64,000 nt of DNA from Burkholderiales bacterium. GTDB taxonomy: Bacteria > Pseudomonadota > Gammaproteobacteria > Burkholderiales > Burkholderiaceae_C. This document shows positions 11,548-20,066 of this stretch, piece after piece. Position 1 is the stretch's first letter. The number at the start of each line of letters is the position of its first letter. The notes under the pieces were generated by a model. The model did no database searches and had not been told where the DNA came from. It was given only the letters and a program-made list of their open reading frames with translations. The translations under genes and the position numbers were made by a program. The stretch spans positions 1 to 64,000 of the forward strand of contig JAECRO010000011.1 in the NCBI GenBank assembly GCA_016000195.1, in the 5' to 3' direction.

Positions 11548-11871
11548 ATGTCCGTTACCCTTACCGACGCAGCCGCCCGCCACGTGACCCGCTACATGAC
11601 CAAGCGCGGCAAGGGCGTGGGTGTGCGCCTGGGCGTCAAGACCACTGGATGTTCGGGTCTGGCCTACAAGCTGGAATATGCCGATGAAATCGCGCCTGAA
11701 GATGTCGTGTTTGAAGACAACGGCGTGAAGGTGCTGGTCGACCCTAAAAGCATGGCCTATATCGATGGCACGCAACTGGACTTTGTGCGCGAAGGCTTGA
11801 ACGAAGGCTTCAAGTTCATCAACCCCAATGAGCGTGACCGCTGTGGGTGTGGTGAGAGTTTTCGCGTTTGA
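11548..11871 (+). CDS. iscA: A-type iron-sulfur carrier IscA
   Basis: The 107-residue HesB/IscA protein has the three conserved cysteines in [10 protein letters not shown] (about 35) and RCGCGESF near the C-terminus. It delivers clusters, probably [4Fe-4S], to target proteins. It follows iscU by 29 bases and is followed by a terminator-like hairpin before hscB. Confidence 0.96.
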   Translation: MSVTLTDAAARHVTRYMTKRGKGVGVRLGVKTTGCSGLAYKLEYADEIAPEDVVFEDNGVKVLVDPKSMAYIDGTQLDFVREGLNEGFKFINPNERDRCGCGESFRV

Positions 11872-11935
11872 CCTGTCAATCAGGCGGCGCTTCGTATGGC
11901 GCATGGTGCAACACAGAGCATCTTTTTTGACAATG

Positions 11936-11969
11936 CCGCCTTCACTCACTGTGCTGGCGGTTTTTTTTT
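11936..11969 (+). terminator. terminator-like hairpin inside the isc operon
   Basis: CCGCC at 11936-11940 pairs with GGCGG at 11956-11960, and CAC pairs with GTG inside. Nine T follow directly. It lies between iscA and hscB and would reduce readthrough into the chaperone genes. Confidence 0.6.
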
Positions 11970-11975
11970 ACTCCC

Positions 11976-12494
11976 ATGAACCTTCAATCCAACGACTTTG
12001 AGCTTTTTGGCGTACCCATGCAGTTTGCCCAGGACCGGGCGCAGCTTGACGCGCGCTGGAAGGAGTTGCAGCGCGAAGCCCATCCTGACAAGTTTGCCGC
12101 GCAAGGGGCCGCAGCCCAGCGCGTGGCCATGCAGTGGTCGGTCCGCATCAACGAGGCTTACCAGCGGCTGAAAGATCCGCTCAAACGCGCCAGCTACTTG
12201 TGCGAGTTACACGGCGCACCGATCAATGCTGAAAACAACACCGCCATGCCCGTTGACTTCCTGATGCAGCAGATGGAGTGGCGGGAAGCCCTGGATGATG
12301 CCAAAAACATCGATGATTTAAATAAAATAGCCTTGGAGTCCATGGTCAGCGGGCGCAAGCAGCTATCAAAAATAGAGCAATCACTGGACGGGAAGAAAGA
12401 CTTTTCTGCAGCGGCTCAACAGGTCAGAAGCCTGATGTTCATTGAACGTTTTGCCAGCGAGGTGGATGCACGCATCGACCAGTTGGGACAATAA
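11976..12494 (+). CDS. hscB: Fe-S co-chaperone HscB with an embedded dispersed repeat
   Basis: The 172-residue J-domain protein directs IscU to HscA. The HPD motif is in [12 protein letters not shown] near residue 36, and the C-terminal three-helix domain ends with [18 protein letters not shown]. Length is normal (about 171). Bases 12351-12380 carry a copy of the genome repeat found elsewhere between genes, coding for [10 protein letters not shown] around residues 126-135 without breaking the frame. The local reading in relatives is usually an Ala/Glu/Arg-rich helix, so the repeat has probably replaced or reshaped part of it. Confidence 0.94.
   Translation: MNLQSNDFELFGVPMQFAQDRAQLDARWKELQREAHPDKFAAQGAAAQRVAMQWSVRINEAYQRLKDPLKRASYLCELHGAPINAENNTAMPVDFLMQQMEWREALDDAKNIDDLNKIALESMVSGRKQLSKIEQSLDGKKDFSAAAQQVRSLMFIERFASEVDARIDQLGQ
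12351..12380. repeat. dispersed repeat, copy 2, inside hscB
   Basis: The sequence GGGCGCAAGCAGCTATC followed by AAAAATAGAGCAA differs from the intergenic copy at 57460 at only two positions over 30 bases. It is read in frame in hscB. Confidence 0.75.
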
Positions 12495-12525
12495 AGCATT
12501 AAAAAGTAGAGTAAAGAAAAGCGCC

Positions 12526-14388
12526 ATGGCACTTCTGCAATTATCCGAACCCGGCCAGACGCCCGACCCGCACCAGCGACGCATTGCCATTGGCATAGAC
12601 TTGGGCACCACCCATTCGCTGGTGGCCAGCGTGCGCAACGGAGTATCCGAATGCCTGCCTGACGCACAGGGACGCGTGCTGTTGCCCAGCGTCGTGCGTT
12701 ATCTGGAGGGTAGCCGCACGCAAATCGGATTCGATGCCCTGGCGGCGCAGGTCGAAGACCCGTGCAACACGATTTCCTCGGCCAAGCGCCTGATGGGACG
12801 AGGCCTCAACGACATCGGCAACCGCGAGCAGATGTCTTATCGGTTCATCGACAAGCCGGGCATGGTGACGCTGCAAACCGTTGCGGGCGAAAAAAGTCCC
12901 GTCGAGGTCAGCGCTGAAATCCTGGCTTTGCTGCGCCAGCGCGCAGAAGACACCTTTGACGATGATATTTACGGCGCGGTAATTACCGTGCCCGCCTATT
13001 TCGACGATGCCCAGCGCCAGGCGACCAAGGATGCCGCGCAGCTGGCCCGGTTGAATGTGCTGCGTCTCATCAACGAACCCACGGCGGCGGCCATTGCCTA
13101 CGGTCTGGACAATGGCAGTGAAGGTGTTTACGCCGTTTACGACCTTGGCGGCGGAACTTTTGACATTTCCATCCTGCGCTTGTCGCAAGGCGTTTTTGAA
13201 GTGGTTTCCACGGGCGGGGATTCTGCGCTGGGTGGAGACGACTATGACCGCGCGCTGGTCGAATGGGTGCTGTCCAAGGCTGGCCTGGCTGCCGACACGC
13301 TGACCGCAACGGACAAAGCGGCCTTGCATAAGGTGGCGCGGGCTTGCAAGGAAGCGTTATCCACGGCACCTTCCGTGCCGTTTACGGTCCGGCTGGCCAA
13401 GGCTTCGATCAACTTTGCAATGAAAGCCGAAGATTTCGAGGCGGCCTGCGCGCATCTGACGCAGCGCACGCTGACGGCCGTGCGCAAGGCCTTGCGTGAT
13501 GCTGCGCTGACCAGGGATGAAATCCAGGGCGTGGTGATGGTGGGCGGATCGACCCGGATGCCCCAGGTGCGCAAAGCCGTGGCGAGCTTTTTCGGCCGCG
13601 AGCCGCTGACCAACCTGAACCCCGACGAGGTGGTGGCACTGGGCGCGGCCATTTCCGCCAATCAGCTCGCAGGCAACAACACCGGCGCCGATTTGCTGCT
13701 GCTCGATGTCATTCCGCTGTCGCTCGGGATTGAAACCATGGGCGGGCTGGTCGAACGCATCGTGCCGCGCAACCAGACCATTCCCACGGCGATGGCGCAG
13801 GACTTCACCACCTACCAGGACGGCCAGACGGCGCTGGCGCTGCATGTGGTTCAGGGCGAGCGTGATCTGGTGGCCGACTGCCGCAGTCTGGCGCGGTTTG
13901 AACTGCGCGGCATTCCGCCCATGGTTGCCGGTGCCGCGCGGATTCGCGTGACGTTCACGGTGGACGCCGATGGCCTTTTGAGTGTCAATGCCCGGGAACA
14001 GATCAGCGGTGTCGAGGCGCGCATTGACGTGAAACCAGCCTACGGACTGTCGGACGATGAAATCGCCCGCATGCTGCAGGACAGCTTTTCAACCGCCCAG
14101 CAGGATATGCGGTCGCGCGCGCTCGTCGAGGCCCAGGTGGATGCTGACCGCATGCTATTGGCGACGCAGAGCGCACTGGCCGTTGACGCGGACCTGCTGG
14201 GTTCAAGCGAACATGCCCAGATTGACACGCTGATGGCGGGTCTGGCCGATACGCGGGCGAATGGTGATGCTGCCGCCATTGAAGCGGCAACGCAGGCCCT
14301 GGCCAAAGGCACCGAAGCTTTTGCCGCGCAGCGTATGAACCGGGGCATCCAGAAGGCTCTGGCCGGGAAAAACATCGAGTCGGTCTAA
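12526..14388 (+). CDS. hscA: Fe-S chaperone HscA (Hsp70 family)
   Basis: The 620-residue Hsp70 ATPase releases clusters from IscU. The phosphate-binding motif [13 protein letters not shown] is at about residues 24-36, the second phosphate loop is [14 protein letters not shown] and the adenosine motif [13 protein letters not shown] is near 340. The substrate-binding domain begins around residue 380. The start at 12526 follows a purine-rich stretch (AAAGAAAAG); the in-frame extension upstream overlaps hscB and is not part of the family. Confidence 0.96.
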   Translation: MALLQLSEPGQTPDPHQRRIAIGIDLGTTHSLVASVRNGVSECLPDAQGRVLLPSVVRYLEGSRTQIGFDALAAQVEDPCNTISSAKRLMGRGLNDIGNREQMSYRFIDKPGMVTLQTVAGEKSPVEVSAEILALLRQRAEDTFDDDIYGAVITVPAYFDDAQRQATKDAAQLARLNVLRLINEPTAAAIAYGLDNGSEGVYAVYDLGGGTFDISILRLSQGVFEVVSTGGDSALGGDDYDRALVEWVLSKAGLAADTLTATDKAALHKVARACKEALSTAPSVPFTVRLAKASINFAMKAEDFEAACAHLTQRTLTAVRKALRDAALTRDEIQGVVMVGGSTRMPQVRKAVASFFGREPLTNLNPDEVVALGAAISANQLAGNNTGADLLLLDVIPLSLGIETMGGLVERIVPRNQTIPTAMAQDFTTYQDGQTALALHVVQGERDLVADCRSLARFELRGIPPMVAGAARIRVTFTVDADGLLSVNAREQISGVEARIDVKPAYGLSDDEIARMLQDSFSTAQQDMRSRALVEAQVDADRMLLATQSALAVDADLLGSSEHAQIDTLMAGLADTRANGDAAAIEAATQALAKGTEAFAAQRMNRGIQKALAGKNIESV

Positions 14389-14424
14389 AAATCACCGCCT
14401 TTTCAACTTCAACGGATATACACC

Positions 14425-14763
14425 ATGCCCATCATCAAAATATTGCCCCATCCAGAATACTGTCCACAAGGTGCTGAAATCACGGCGCCTGCCGGCACCT
14501 CCATTTGTGAAGCATTGCTCGACAACCATATCAATATCGAGCATGCCTGTGATCTGAGCTGTGCCTGCACAACTTGCCATGTCATCGTGCGGGAAGGCTT
14601 CAACTCGCTCAACGCGCTTGATGAATGCGAGGAGGATTTGCTGGACCGCGCCTGGGGACTGGAGCCCAATTCACGCCTGAGCTGCCAGGCTTTTCTGGCG
14701 CAGACCGATGTGACGGTTGAAATTCCGAAGTATTCGATCAACCACGCCAAGGAAAACCATTAA
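14425..14763 (+). CDS. fdx: [2Fe-2S] ferredoxin of the isc system
   Basis: The 112-residue adrenodoxin-type ferredoxin supplies electrons to cluster assembly on IscU. The four ligands are in EHACDLSCACTTCHV (Cys about 42, 48, 51) and LSCQAF (about 88). The N-terminus begins IIKILPHPEYCPQGAE as in other isc ferredoxins. No iscX gene follows; dnaQ starts 26 bases later. Confidence 0.96.
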   Translation: MPIIKILPHPEYCPQGAEITAPAGTSICEALLDNHINIEHACDLSCACTTCHVIVREGFNSLNALDECEEDLLDRAWGLEPNSRLSCQAFLAQTDVTVEIPKYSINHAKENH

Positions 14764-14789
14764 TCGACCTCAAGGCGATAATCCAGACC

Positions 14790-15515
14790 ATGCGCCAAAT
14801 TGTTCTAGATACTGAAACCACGGGTCTTTCCGCTGAAAACGGAGACCGCATCATTGAAATCGGCTGCGTGGAACTGGTGGCGCGCAAGCTCACCGGCAAC
14901 AACAAGCATTTCTACCTCAACCCCGAGCGCAACAGTCATGAGGATGCGCTCAAGGTGCATGGCATCAGCAACGAGTTTTTGAAGGACAAGCCCAAGTTTG
15001 CAGCGGTGGCGGACGAACTGCTCGACTACCTGCAGGGCGCAGAGATCATCATTCACAACGCGCCTTTTGACGTGAGTTTCCTGAACAGGGAACTGCAGCT
15101 CATCGGCAGGGAACCCTTGGTGCATTGCGTGGCCAAGGTGACTGACAGCTTGATGATGGCCAAGGAAATGTTTCCGGGGAAGAGAAATTCGCTGAATGCC
15201 CTGTGCGACCGCCTTGAGGTTGACAATTCAGGGCGAACCCTGCACGGCGCCTTGCTGGATGCCGAACTGCTGGCTGACGTGTATATCAACCTCACACGCG
15301 GGCAAAACAGCCTGATGATGGATGTTGGCGGCGGTGCGGTGCAGACCAGCGAGACTGAACCGCTGATTGACCTGCGCATGTTTGAGCTTCCGGTTTTGTC
15401 CGCCAGTGCGCAGGAACTGGATGCGCATGAGAAGGTGCTGGTCACGCTCGACAAGGCGAGCCGTGGCAAAACAATCTGGCGACTTGAAATTGCAGAAATC
15501 GAAAAGTGCAGCTGA
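14790..15515 (+). CDS. dnaQ: DNA polymerase III epsilon subunit (proofreading exonuclease)
   Basis: The 241-residue DEDDh 3'-5' exonuclease has ExoI in VLDTETTGLS (about 6-15), ExoII in IIHNAPFDVSFLN (about 91-103) and ExoIII in LHGALLDAELLADVY (about 152-166) with the catalytic His. The C-terminal 50 residues would bind the polymerase alpha subunit. It lies between fdx and a tRNA gene. Confidence 0.94.
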   Translation: MRQIVLDTETTGLSAENGDRIIEIGCVELVARKLTGNNKHFYLNPERNSHEDALKVHGISNEFLKDKPKFAAVADELLDYLQGAEIIIHNAPFDVSFLNRELQLIGREPLVHCVAKVTDSLMMAKEMFPGKRNSLNALCDRLEVDNSGRTLHGALLDAELLADVYINLTRGQNSLMMDVGGGAVQTSETEPLIDLRMFELPVLSASAQELDAHEKVLVTLDKASRGKTIWRLEIAEIEKCS

Positions 15516-15524
15516 AAAGCCGCA

Positions 15525-15530
15525 TATAAT
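15525..15530 (+). promoter_or_regulatory. -10 element of the tRNA-Val promoter
   Basis: A perfect TATAAT lies 16 bases before the mature tRNA 5' end. No convincing -35 hexamer is seen at 16-18 bases spacing. It lies just after the dnaQ stop. Confidence 0.55.
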
Positions 15531-15546
15531 GGAAAGCTGATCGATA

Positions 15547-15621
15547 GGGCGGTTAGCTCAGGGGTAGAGCACTGCATTCACACTGCAGGGGTCGCAAGTT
15601 CGAAACTTGCACCGCCCACCA
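15547..15621 (+). tRNA. tRNA-Val (anticodon CAC)
   Basis: The 75-base gene folds into a cloverleaf. The acceptor stem is GGGCGGT with ACCGCCC, the D arm is GCTC-AGGGGTA-GAGC, the anticodon stem is CTGCA with TGCAG around loop TTCACAC (anticodon CAC, reading GUG), and the T arm is GCAAG-TTCGAAA-CTTGC. The 3' CCA is encoded. Confidence 0.97.
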
Positions 15622-15636
15622 GAATTCAAAGGACGT

Positions 15637-15668
15637 AAAAAAGCCAAGTTATCCGACTTGGCTTTTTT
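15637..15668 (+). terminator. terminator after tRNA-Val, probably bidirectional
   Basis: AAAAAAGCCAAGT at 15637-15649 pairs with ACTTGGCTTTTTT at 15656-15668. The run of T on the plus strand stops the tRNA transcript. On the minus strand the complementary T run could stop phoH transcripts. Confidence 0.85.
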
Positions 15669-15744
15669 GTTTTCCAGAAGCGGTTTTTGACACGCTCTTT
15701 TTTTCTGCGGCATTTCAGCCGCAGAAAATTTCTTCCCAATGTCT

Positions 15745-17430
15745 TTAAAGCACTTCGCTGGCGAAATCTGCCAGCCGTGAACGTTCGCCACGCGCCAGTG
15801 TGATATGCCCACCATGCGGCCAGCCCTTGAAGCGATCAACCGCAAACGTCATGCCCGAAGAGCCTTCGGTGAGGTAGGGCGTGTCGATTTGCGCCAGATT
15901 GCCCATGCAGATAATTTTGGTACCCGGTCCGGCGCGCGTGATCAGGGTTTTCATCTGCTTGGGCGTCAGATTTTGCGCTTCGTCAATGATCACGTACTTG
16001 TTCAGGAAGGTTCGGCCCCGCATGAAGTTCATGCTCTTGACCTTGATTCGCGAGCGGATCAGCTCGTTGGTCGCGGCGCGGCCCCATTCACCCGAGCCGC
16101 CGTCGGTTTTTCCCAGAACTTCCAGGTTGTCGTCGAGTGCGCCCATCCAGGGACCCATTTTTTCTTCTTCGGTGCCGGGCAAAAAGCCGATGTCTTCGCC
16201 GACCGAGACGGTGGCGCGGGTCATGATGATTTCGGTATAACGGCGGTCATCCAGAACCTGGGTCAGTCCGCTGGCAAGGGCCATCAGTGTTTTTCCGGTG
16301 CCTGCCGTGCCCGCCAGGGTGACAAAGTCCACTTCCGGGTCCATCAGCAGGTTCATCGCAAAGTTCTGTTCGCGGTTGCGCATGGTCACGCCCCAGACTG
16401 AGTTCTTCAGGTGGGTGTAATCCTTCAGGGTTTTGAGAACGGCTGTTTTTGCCTGGATTTCGGTGACGCGGGCATACAGCGGCGGCTCGCCAGGGGATTC
16501 AAAAAATACGAACTGGTTGATCAGCAGGCTGGGCACGATGGGGCCGGTGATACGGTAGAAGGTGTGGAGGCCCTGCTGCCAGCTTTCAATGGTTTTGCTC
16601 TGACGGGTCCAGAAATCTGCCGGCAGCGCAAGCGAACCGTCATACAGCAAGTCGCCGTCTTCCAGCACCTTGTCGTTCTGGTAGTCGTCTGTGGTCAGTC
16701 CCAGCGCGCGTGCCTTGACGCGCATATTGATATCCTTGGACACCAGCACCACTTCGCGCGGAGCGTATTCCTTGCGAAGCGCTTCGACCACGCCCAGTAT
16801 CTGGTTGTCGGCCTTGCCTTGCGGCAGGCTCATCGGCAAGGTGTAGTCGAGCACCTTGGTCTGGAAGAACAGGCAGCCGCCGGCTTCCGGGTGGCCGGTT
16901 GTATCAAGTTTCAGGCCTTTGCCGATATCGGCGCCGTTGGCGCCAGCCAGCGCATCCAGTGTACGGCTGGTCTGGCGTGCATTGCGGGCCACTTCCGTCA
17001 TGCCTTTCTTGTGGCCGTCAAGCTCTTCCAGGACAATCATGGGCAAGAAAATGTCATGCTCTTCAAAACGAAAGAGGCACATCGGGTCATGCATCAGGAC
17101 ATTGGTGTCGAGAACGAACAGCTTGGCTTGACCTGTCGGCTTGATTTTTTTAGGCCTGAAGGCGGGCTGGGATCGTGCAACGCTCACTTTTTGAGAGCTA
17201 ACAATGTCCGTGTCTATTGCGGGAGAAGGCTTTTTATCTGCATAAATAACGGCTTGAACCTCATCCCTGGCGGGCAGGCTGTCCAGCTTCTCCATGACGG
17301 GGCGCATGTTGGCGGATGCGGTGCGTTTCGTCGTCTTTCTCGGTGCTTTGGCGGACGAGCGTGCCGGCGCATCAAGCACGTCTGGTGAAAGCAGGGCTGC
17401 GCGTTTGGTCGGGGCGGGGGGCAGGGGCAT
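15745..17430 (-). CDS. phoH: PhoH-family ATPase with N-terminal PIN domain
   Basis: The 561-residue protein combines a PIN RNase-like domain (from about residue 104, KLFVLDTNVLMHDP, acidic residues D and E of the PIN core visible) with a C-terminal PhoH ATPase (Walker A GTAGTGKT near 378, Walker B VIIDEAQNLT near 484). This PhoH2-type architecture is linked to RNA unwinding and cleavage. The first 100 residues are Lys/Ala/Pro-rich and probably disordered. Despite the name, no PHO box is seen next to it. Confidence 0.9.
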   Translation of the reverse strand: MPLPPAPTKRAALLSPDVLDAPARSSAKAPRKTTKRTASANMRPVMEKLDSLPARDEVQAVIYADKKPSPAIDTDIVSSQKVSVARSQPAFRPKKIKPTGQAKLFVLDTNVLMHDPMCLFRFEEHDIFLPMIVLEELDGHKKGMTEVARNARQTSRTLDALAGANGADIGKGLKLDTTGHPEAGGCLFFQTKVLDYTLPMSLPQGKADNQILGVVEALRKEYAPREVVLVSKDINMRVKARALGLTTDDYQNDKVLEDGDLLYDGSLALPADFWTRQSKTIESWQQGLHTFYRITGPIVPSLLINQFVFFESPGEPPLYARVTEIQAKTAVLKTLKDYTHLKNSVWGVTMRNREQNFAMNLLMDPEVDFVTLAGTAGTGKTLMALASGLTQVLDDRRYTEIIMTRATVSVGEDIGFLPGTEEEKMGPWMGALDDNLEVLGKTDGGSGEWGRAATNELIRSRIKVKSMNFMRGRTFLNKYVIIDEAQNLTPKQMKTLITRAGPGTKIICMGNLAQIDTPYLTEGSSGMTFAVDRFKGWPHGGHITLARGERSRLADFASEVL

Positions 17431-17465
17431 AGTGCTTAAAACTCTTTAAATGAAGTTTCGGAAAT

Positions 17466-17498
17466 AAAAAAGCCGCCTCAAGGCCGGGGCGGCTTTTT
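17466..17498 (-). terminator. terminator of bcp
   Basis: AAAAAGCCGCC at 17466-17476 pairs perfectly with GGCGGCTTTTT at 17488-17498. On the minus strand it is followed by a T run and lies beyond the bcp stop, upstream of phoH. Confidence 0.8.
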
Positions 17499-17579
17499 GA
17501 ATGCAGTCGCGAGGGTCAATTGCATGAACTCATTATGCACAACTCCAATGGCCGATTGATTGAGCGTTGTAAGCAGATT

Positions 17580-18056
17580 TCAGACCTCTTTTTTAAGGCT
17601 CTTGACCGCCTTCAGGACTGCTTCCACATGGCCGGGAACCTTCAGGCCGCGCCACTCTTCCTTGAGCAGGCCGTCTGCGCCGACCAAAAAGGTGCTGCGC
17701 TCGATGCCCTTGACCTTTTTGCCGTACATGATCTTGTTTTTGACCACACCGAACATGTGGCACATTTTTTCTTCGGTATCGGCAATCAGCTCGAAAGGAA
17801 GTTCGAGCTTGGACTTGAACTCGTCGTGCGATTTCATGTTGTCGCGCGATACGCCGAACACGGTCGCGCCAGCCTTGATGAAATCCTTGTAGTGGTCACG
17901 AAACTGCATGGCTTCGGTGGTGCAACCGGGGGTGTTATCTTTAGGGTAAAAGAACAGCACGACAACTTTGCCCAGATGCGTTTGATTTGAAACTTTGAGG
18001 CCGCCGGTTGCGAGCGCTTCAAATTCGGGGAGAGGTTTATTGACGACGACTGCCAT
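17580..18056 (-). CDS. bcp: thioredoxin-dependent peroxiredoxin (Bcp/PrxQ)
   Basis: The 158-residue peroxidase reduces hydrogen peroxide and organic peroxides. The peroxidatic cysteine is in FYPKDNTPGCTTEAMQF near residue 45. The usual PrxQ resolving cysteine five residues later is Met here, so this looks like the variant without it. The only other cysteine is in EEKMCHMFGV, near residue 95. Length is normal. Confidence 0.92.
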   Translation of the reverse strand: MAVVVNKPLPEFEALATGGLKVSNQTHLGKVVVLFFYPKDNTPGCTTEAMQFRDHYKDFIKAGATVFGVSRDNMKSHDEFKSKLELPFELIADTEEKMCHMFGVVKNKIMYGKKVKGIERSTFLVGADGLLKEEWRGLKVPGHVEAVLKAVKSLKKEV

Positions 18057-18185
18057 ACTGAGGGAACCCTGACGAAAGTAGTTGTAATTAGCCGCGGCCT
18101 TTGCCAGTGAAGCCGGATGAGAATCGCTGGGTGCGGTGCCAAATGCAACCCTATATTTTACTCTGAAAGGGATATCCTTCAGCCC

Positions 18186-18578
18186 TCAGGCGGCATCTTG
18201 CTCAATGAGCAGGGCTGTGATCACATGGCGGCCCTCGCCCGCCAGAATGTTGTACGTGCGGCACGCCGCCAGCGTGTCCATGGTTTCAATACCAATCCGC
18301 CGGCTCATCAGGCTGCGCAAAAATGCCGGAGGTGCAAAACGCAGGCGCTTGCCGCTGCCAAAAATCACCAGTTCCGGCTTCAGGTTCGCCAGAACGGCAA
18401 AGTGTTCTGCGGTGAGTTGCTCAAAGCTTGGGCAGTTCCAGGCGAATTTCTCGCCACGCGAGCCAATCACGACGCTGTAGTCAATTTTTTCAGCAACGCC
18501 GTGGTTGCCCAGGCCGACCCATCCGGTGCCATAGGCAAGAATGGACTGGACATCAAGGCGGTCTGGTTGAAGTTTCAT
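18186..18578 (-). CDS. Mth938-like (DUF498) conserved protein
   Basis: The start at 18578 (MKLQPDRLDVQSILAYG) gives 130 residues, the usual size; the longer frame upstream adds 24 non-conserved residues. GWVGLGNHGV, a strand segment ending LVIFGSGKRLRF (about residues 67-78) and the terminal domain with GIETMDTLAACRTYNIL fit the Mth938/NDUFAF3 family. Family members in mitochondria help assemble complex I; the bacterial role is unknown. It is divergent from alaA. Confidence 0.8.
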   Translation of the reverse strand: MKLQPDRLDVQSILAYGTGWVGLGNHGVAEKIDYSVVIGSRGEKFAWNCPSFEQLTAEHFAVLANLKPELVIFGSGKRLRFAPPAFLRSLMSRRIGIETMDTLAACRTYNILAGEGRHVITALLIEQDAA

Positions 18579-18775
18579 ACAGTATTCACGGGTTTGGGGT
18601 TCATTGAAACGGCAATCAGCCAGCGTTTCCGGCCTGTTGCAGGGGTGCAAAAATCAGTGTTTTATGTGGTCAAATTATAGATTCCGCCCCAATCTCCTGT
18701 AGCTGCGCTGCCTCTTTCCCCTTTGGCCGGTGCAACTGGCGAAGCGGCTTTGCCTAACCCTTCAGAAAAAGCGAC

Positions 18776-19999
18776 ATGAAACCGATCACCAAGTCTGCCA
18801 AACTGGCCAATGTGCTCTACGACATCCGTGGCCCGATCATGGATGCGGCCAAGCAGATGGAAGAAGAGGGGCAAAAACTCATCAAGCTCAATCTGGGCAA
18901 TCTGGCGGTATTCGGTTTTGATGCGCCCGAGGAAGTCCAGCAGGACATGATCCGCAATTTGCCTGCGTCGGCCGGTTACTCGGACAGCAAGGGCATTTTT
19001 GCAGCGCGCAAGGCGGTGATGCACGAGACGCAAAAGCAGGGCATCAAGGGCGTGACGCTGGACGATATTTACCTCGGCAACGGCGCCAGCGAGCTGATCT
19101 CCATGGCCACCAATGCCTTGCTCGACAACGGCGACGAGTTGCTGCTGCCTTCGCCCGACTACCCGCTGTGGACCGCCTCCGTCAGCCTCGCGGGCGGCAC
19201 GCCGGTCCATTACATATGCGACGAGAGTAACGGCTGGATGCCCAGTCTTGACGATATCCGGGCCAAGATCACGCCGCGCACGAAAGGCATCGTCGTCATC
19301 AACCCCAACAACCCGACCGGCGCGCTGTATTCCGACGCGCTGCTCAAGGGCATTGTCGAGATTGCGCGGGCGCATGATTTGGTGATCCTGTCCGACGAGG
19401 TGTATGACAAGGTGTTGTACGACGGCGCCCGCCACACCGCGCTGGCCAGCCTGTCCACCGATGTGCTGACGCTGACCTTCAATTCGTTGTCCAAGAGCTA
19501 CCGCTCCTGCGGCTACCGCGCCGGCTGGCTGGTGCTGTCGGGGCCTAAAAAGCGGGCGCAGGACTACATTGAAGGCCTGAACATGCTGGCCAACATGAAG
19601 CTGTGCTCCAACGTGCCGGGCCAGTGGGCCATCCAGACCGCTTTGGGTGGCTACCAGAGCATCAACGACCTGACCTGCGAAGGCGGGCGGCTGCGGCGCC
19701 AGCGCGACCTGGCCTATGAGCTGATCACGGCCATTCCGGGCGTCAGCTGCGTCAAGCCAAGCGCCGCGCTTTACATGTTTCCAAGGCTTGACCCGGAGGT
19801 GTACCCGATCACGGACGACCGGCAGTTTTTCCTTGAACTGCTCAGGGAAACCAAGGTGATGCTGGTGCAGGGCACCGGTTTCAACTGGGCCGCGCCCGAC
19901 CACTTCCGCATTGTCTTTTTGCCGCATGAGGAAGACCTTCGCGAAGCGATCAACCGCATTGCCGTGTTTCTTGAAAAATACCGCAACAAGCTGATCTGA
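18776..19999 (+). CDS. alaA: alanine transaminase AlaA-type
   Basis: The 407-residue PLP aminotransferase closely resembles E. coli AlaA (YfbQ): KLANVLYDIRGPIMDAAKQM at the start, INPNNPTGALYS near 178, PLP lysine in FNSLSKSYRSCGYRAGW near 239, and the C-terminal VQGTGFNWAAPDHFRIV. It makes alanine from pyruvate and glutamate. The usual GNPAPFGF segment reads GNLAVFGF here. It is followed by hom after 67 bases, the arrangement expected for many betaproteobacteria. Confidence 0.92.
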   Translation: MKPITKSAKLANVLYDIRGPIMDAAKQMEEEGQKLIKLNLGNLAVFGFDAPEEVQQDMIRNLPASAGYSDSKGIFAARKAVMHETQKQGIKGVTLDDIYLGNGASELISMATNALLDNGDELLLPSPDYPLWTASVSLAGGTPVHYICDESNGWMPSLDDIRAKITPRTKGIVVINPNNPTGALYSDALLKGIVEIARAHDLVILSDEVYDKVLYDGARHTALASLSTDVLTLTFNSLSKSYRSCGYRAGWLVLSGPKKRAQDYIEGLNMLANMKLCSNVPGQWAIQTALGGYQSINDLTCEGGRLRRQRDLAYELITAIPGVSCVKPSAALYMFPRLDPEVYPITDDRQFFLELLRETKVMLVQGTGFNWAAPDHFRIVFLPHEEDLREAINRIAVFLEKYRNKLI

Positions 20000-20066
20000 A
20001 TTTAAATCTACCGCTGCTCCGCATCAAAAGGGCAGCCCGCACCAACCACGACACGCAGGACTTCAG

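Noticed and set aside
15547-15621. tRNA-Val as an island insertion site
   Set aside because: Neighbouring genes are housekeeping and no partial tRNA repeat was seen.
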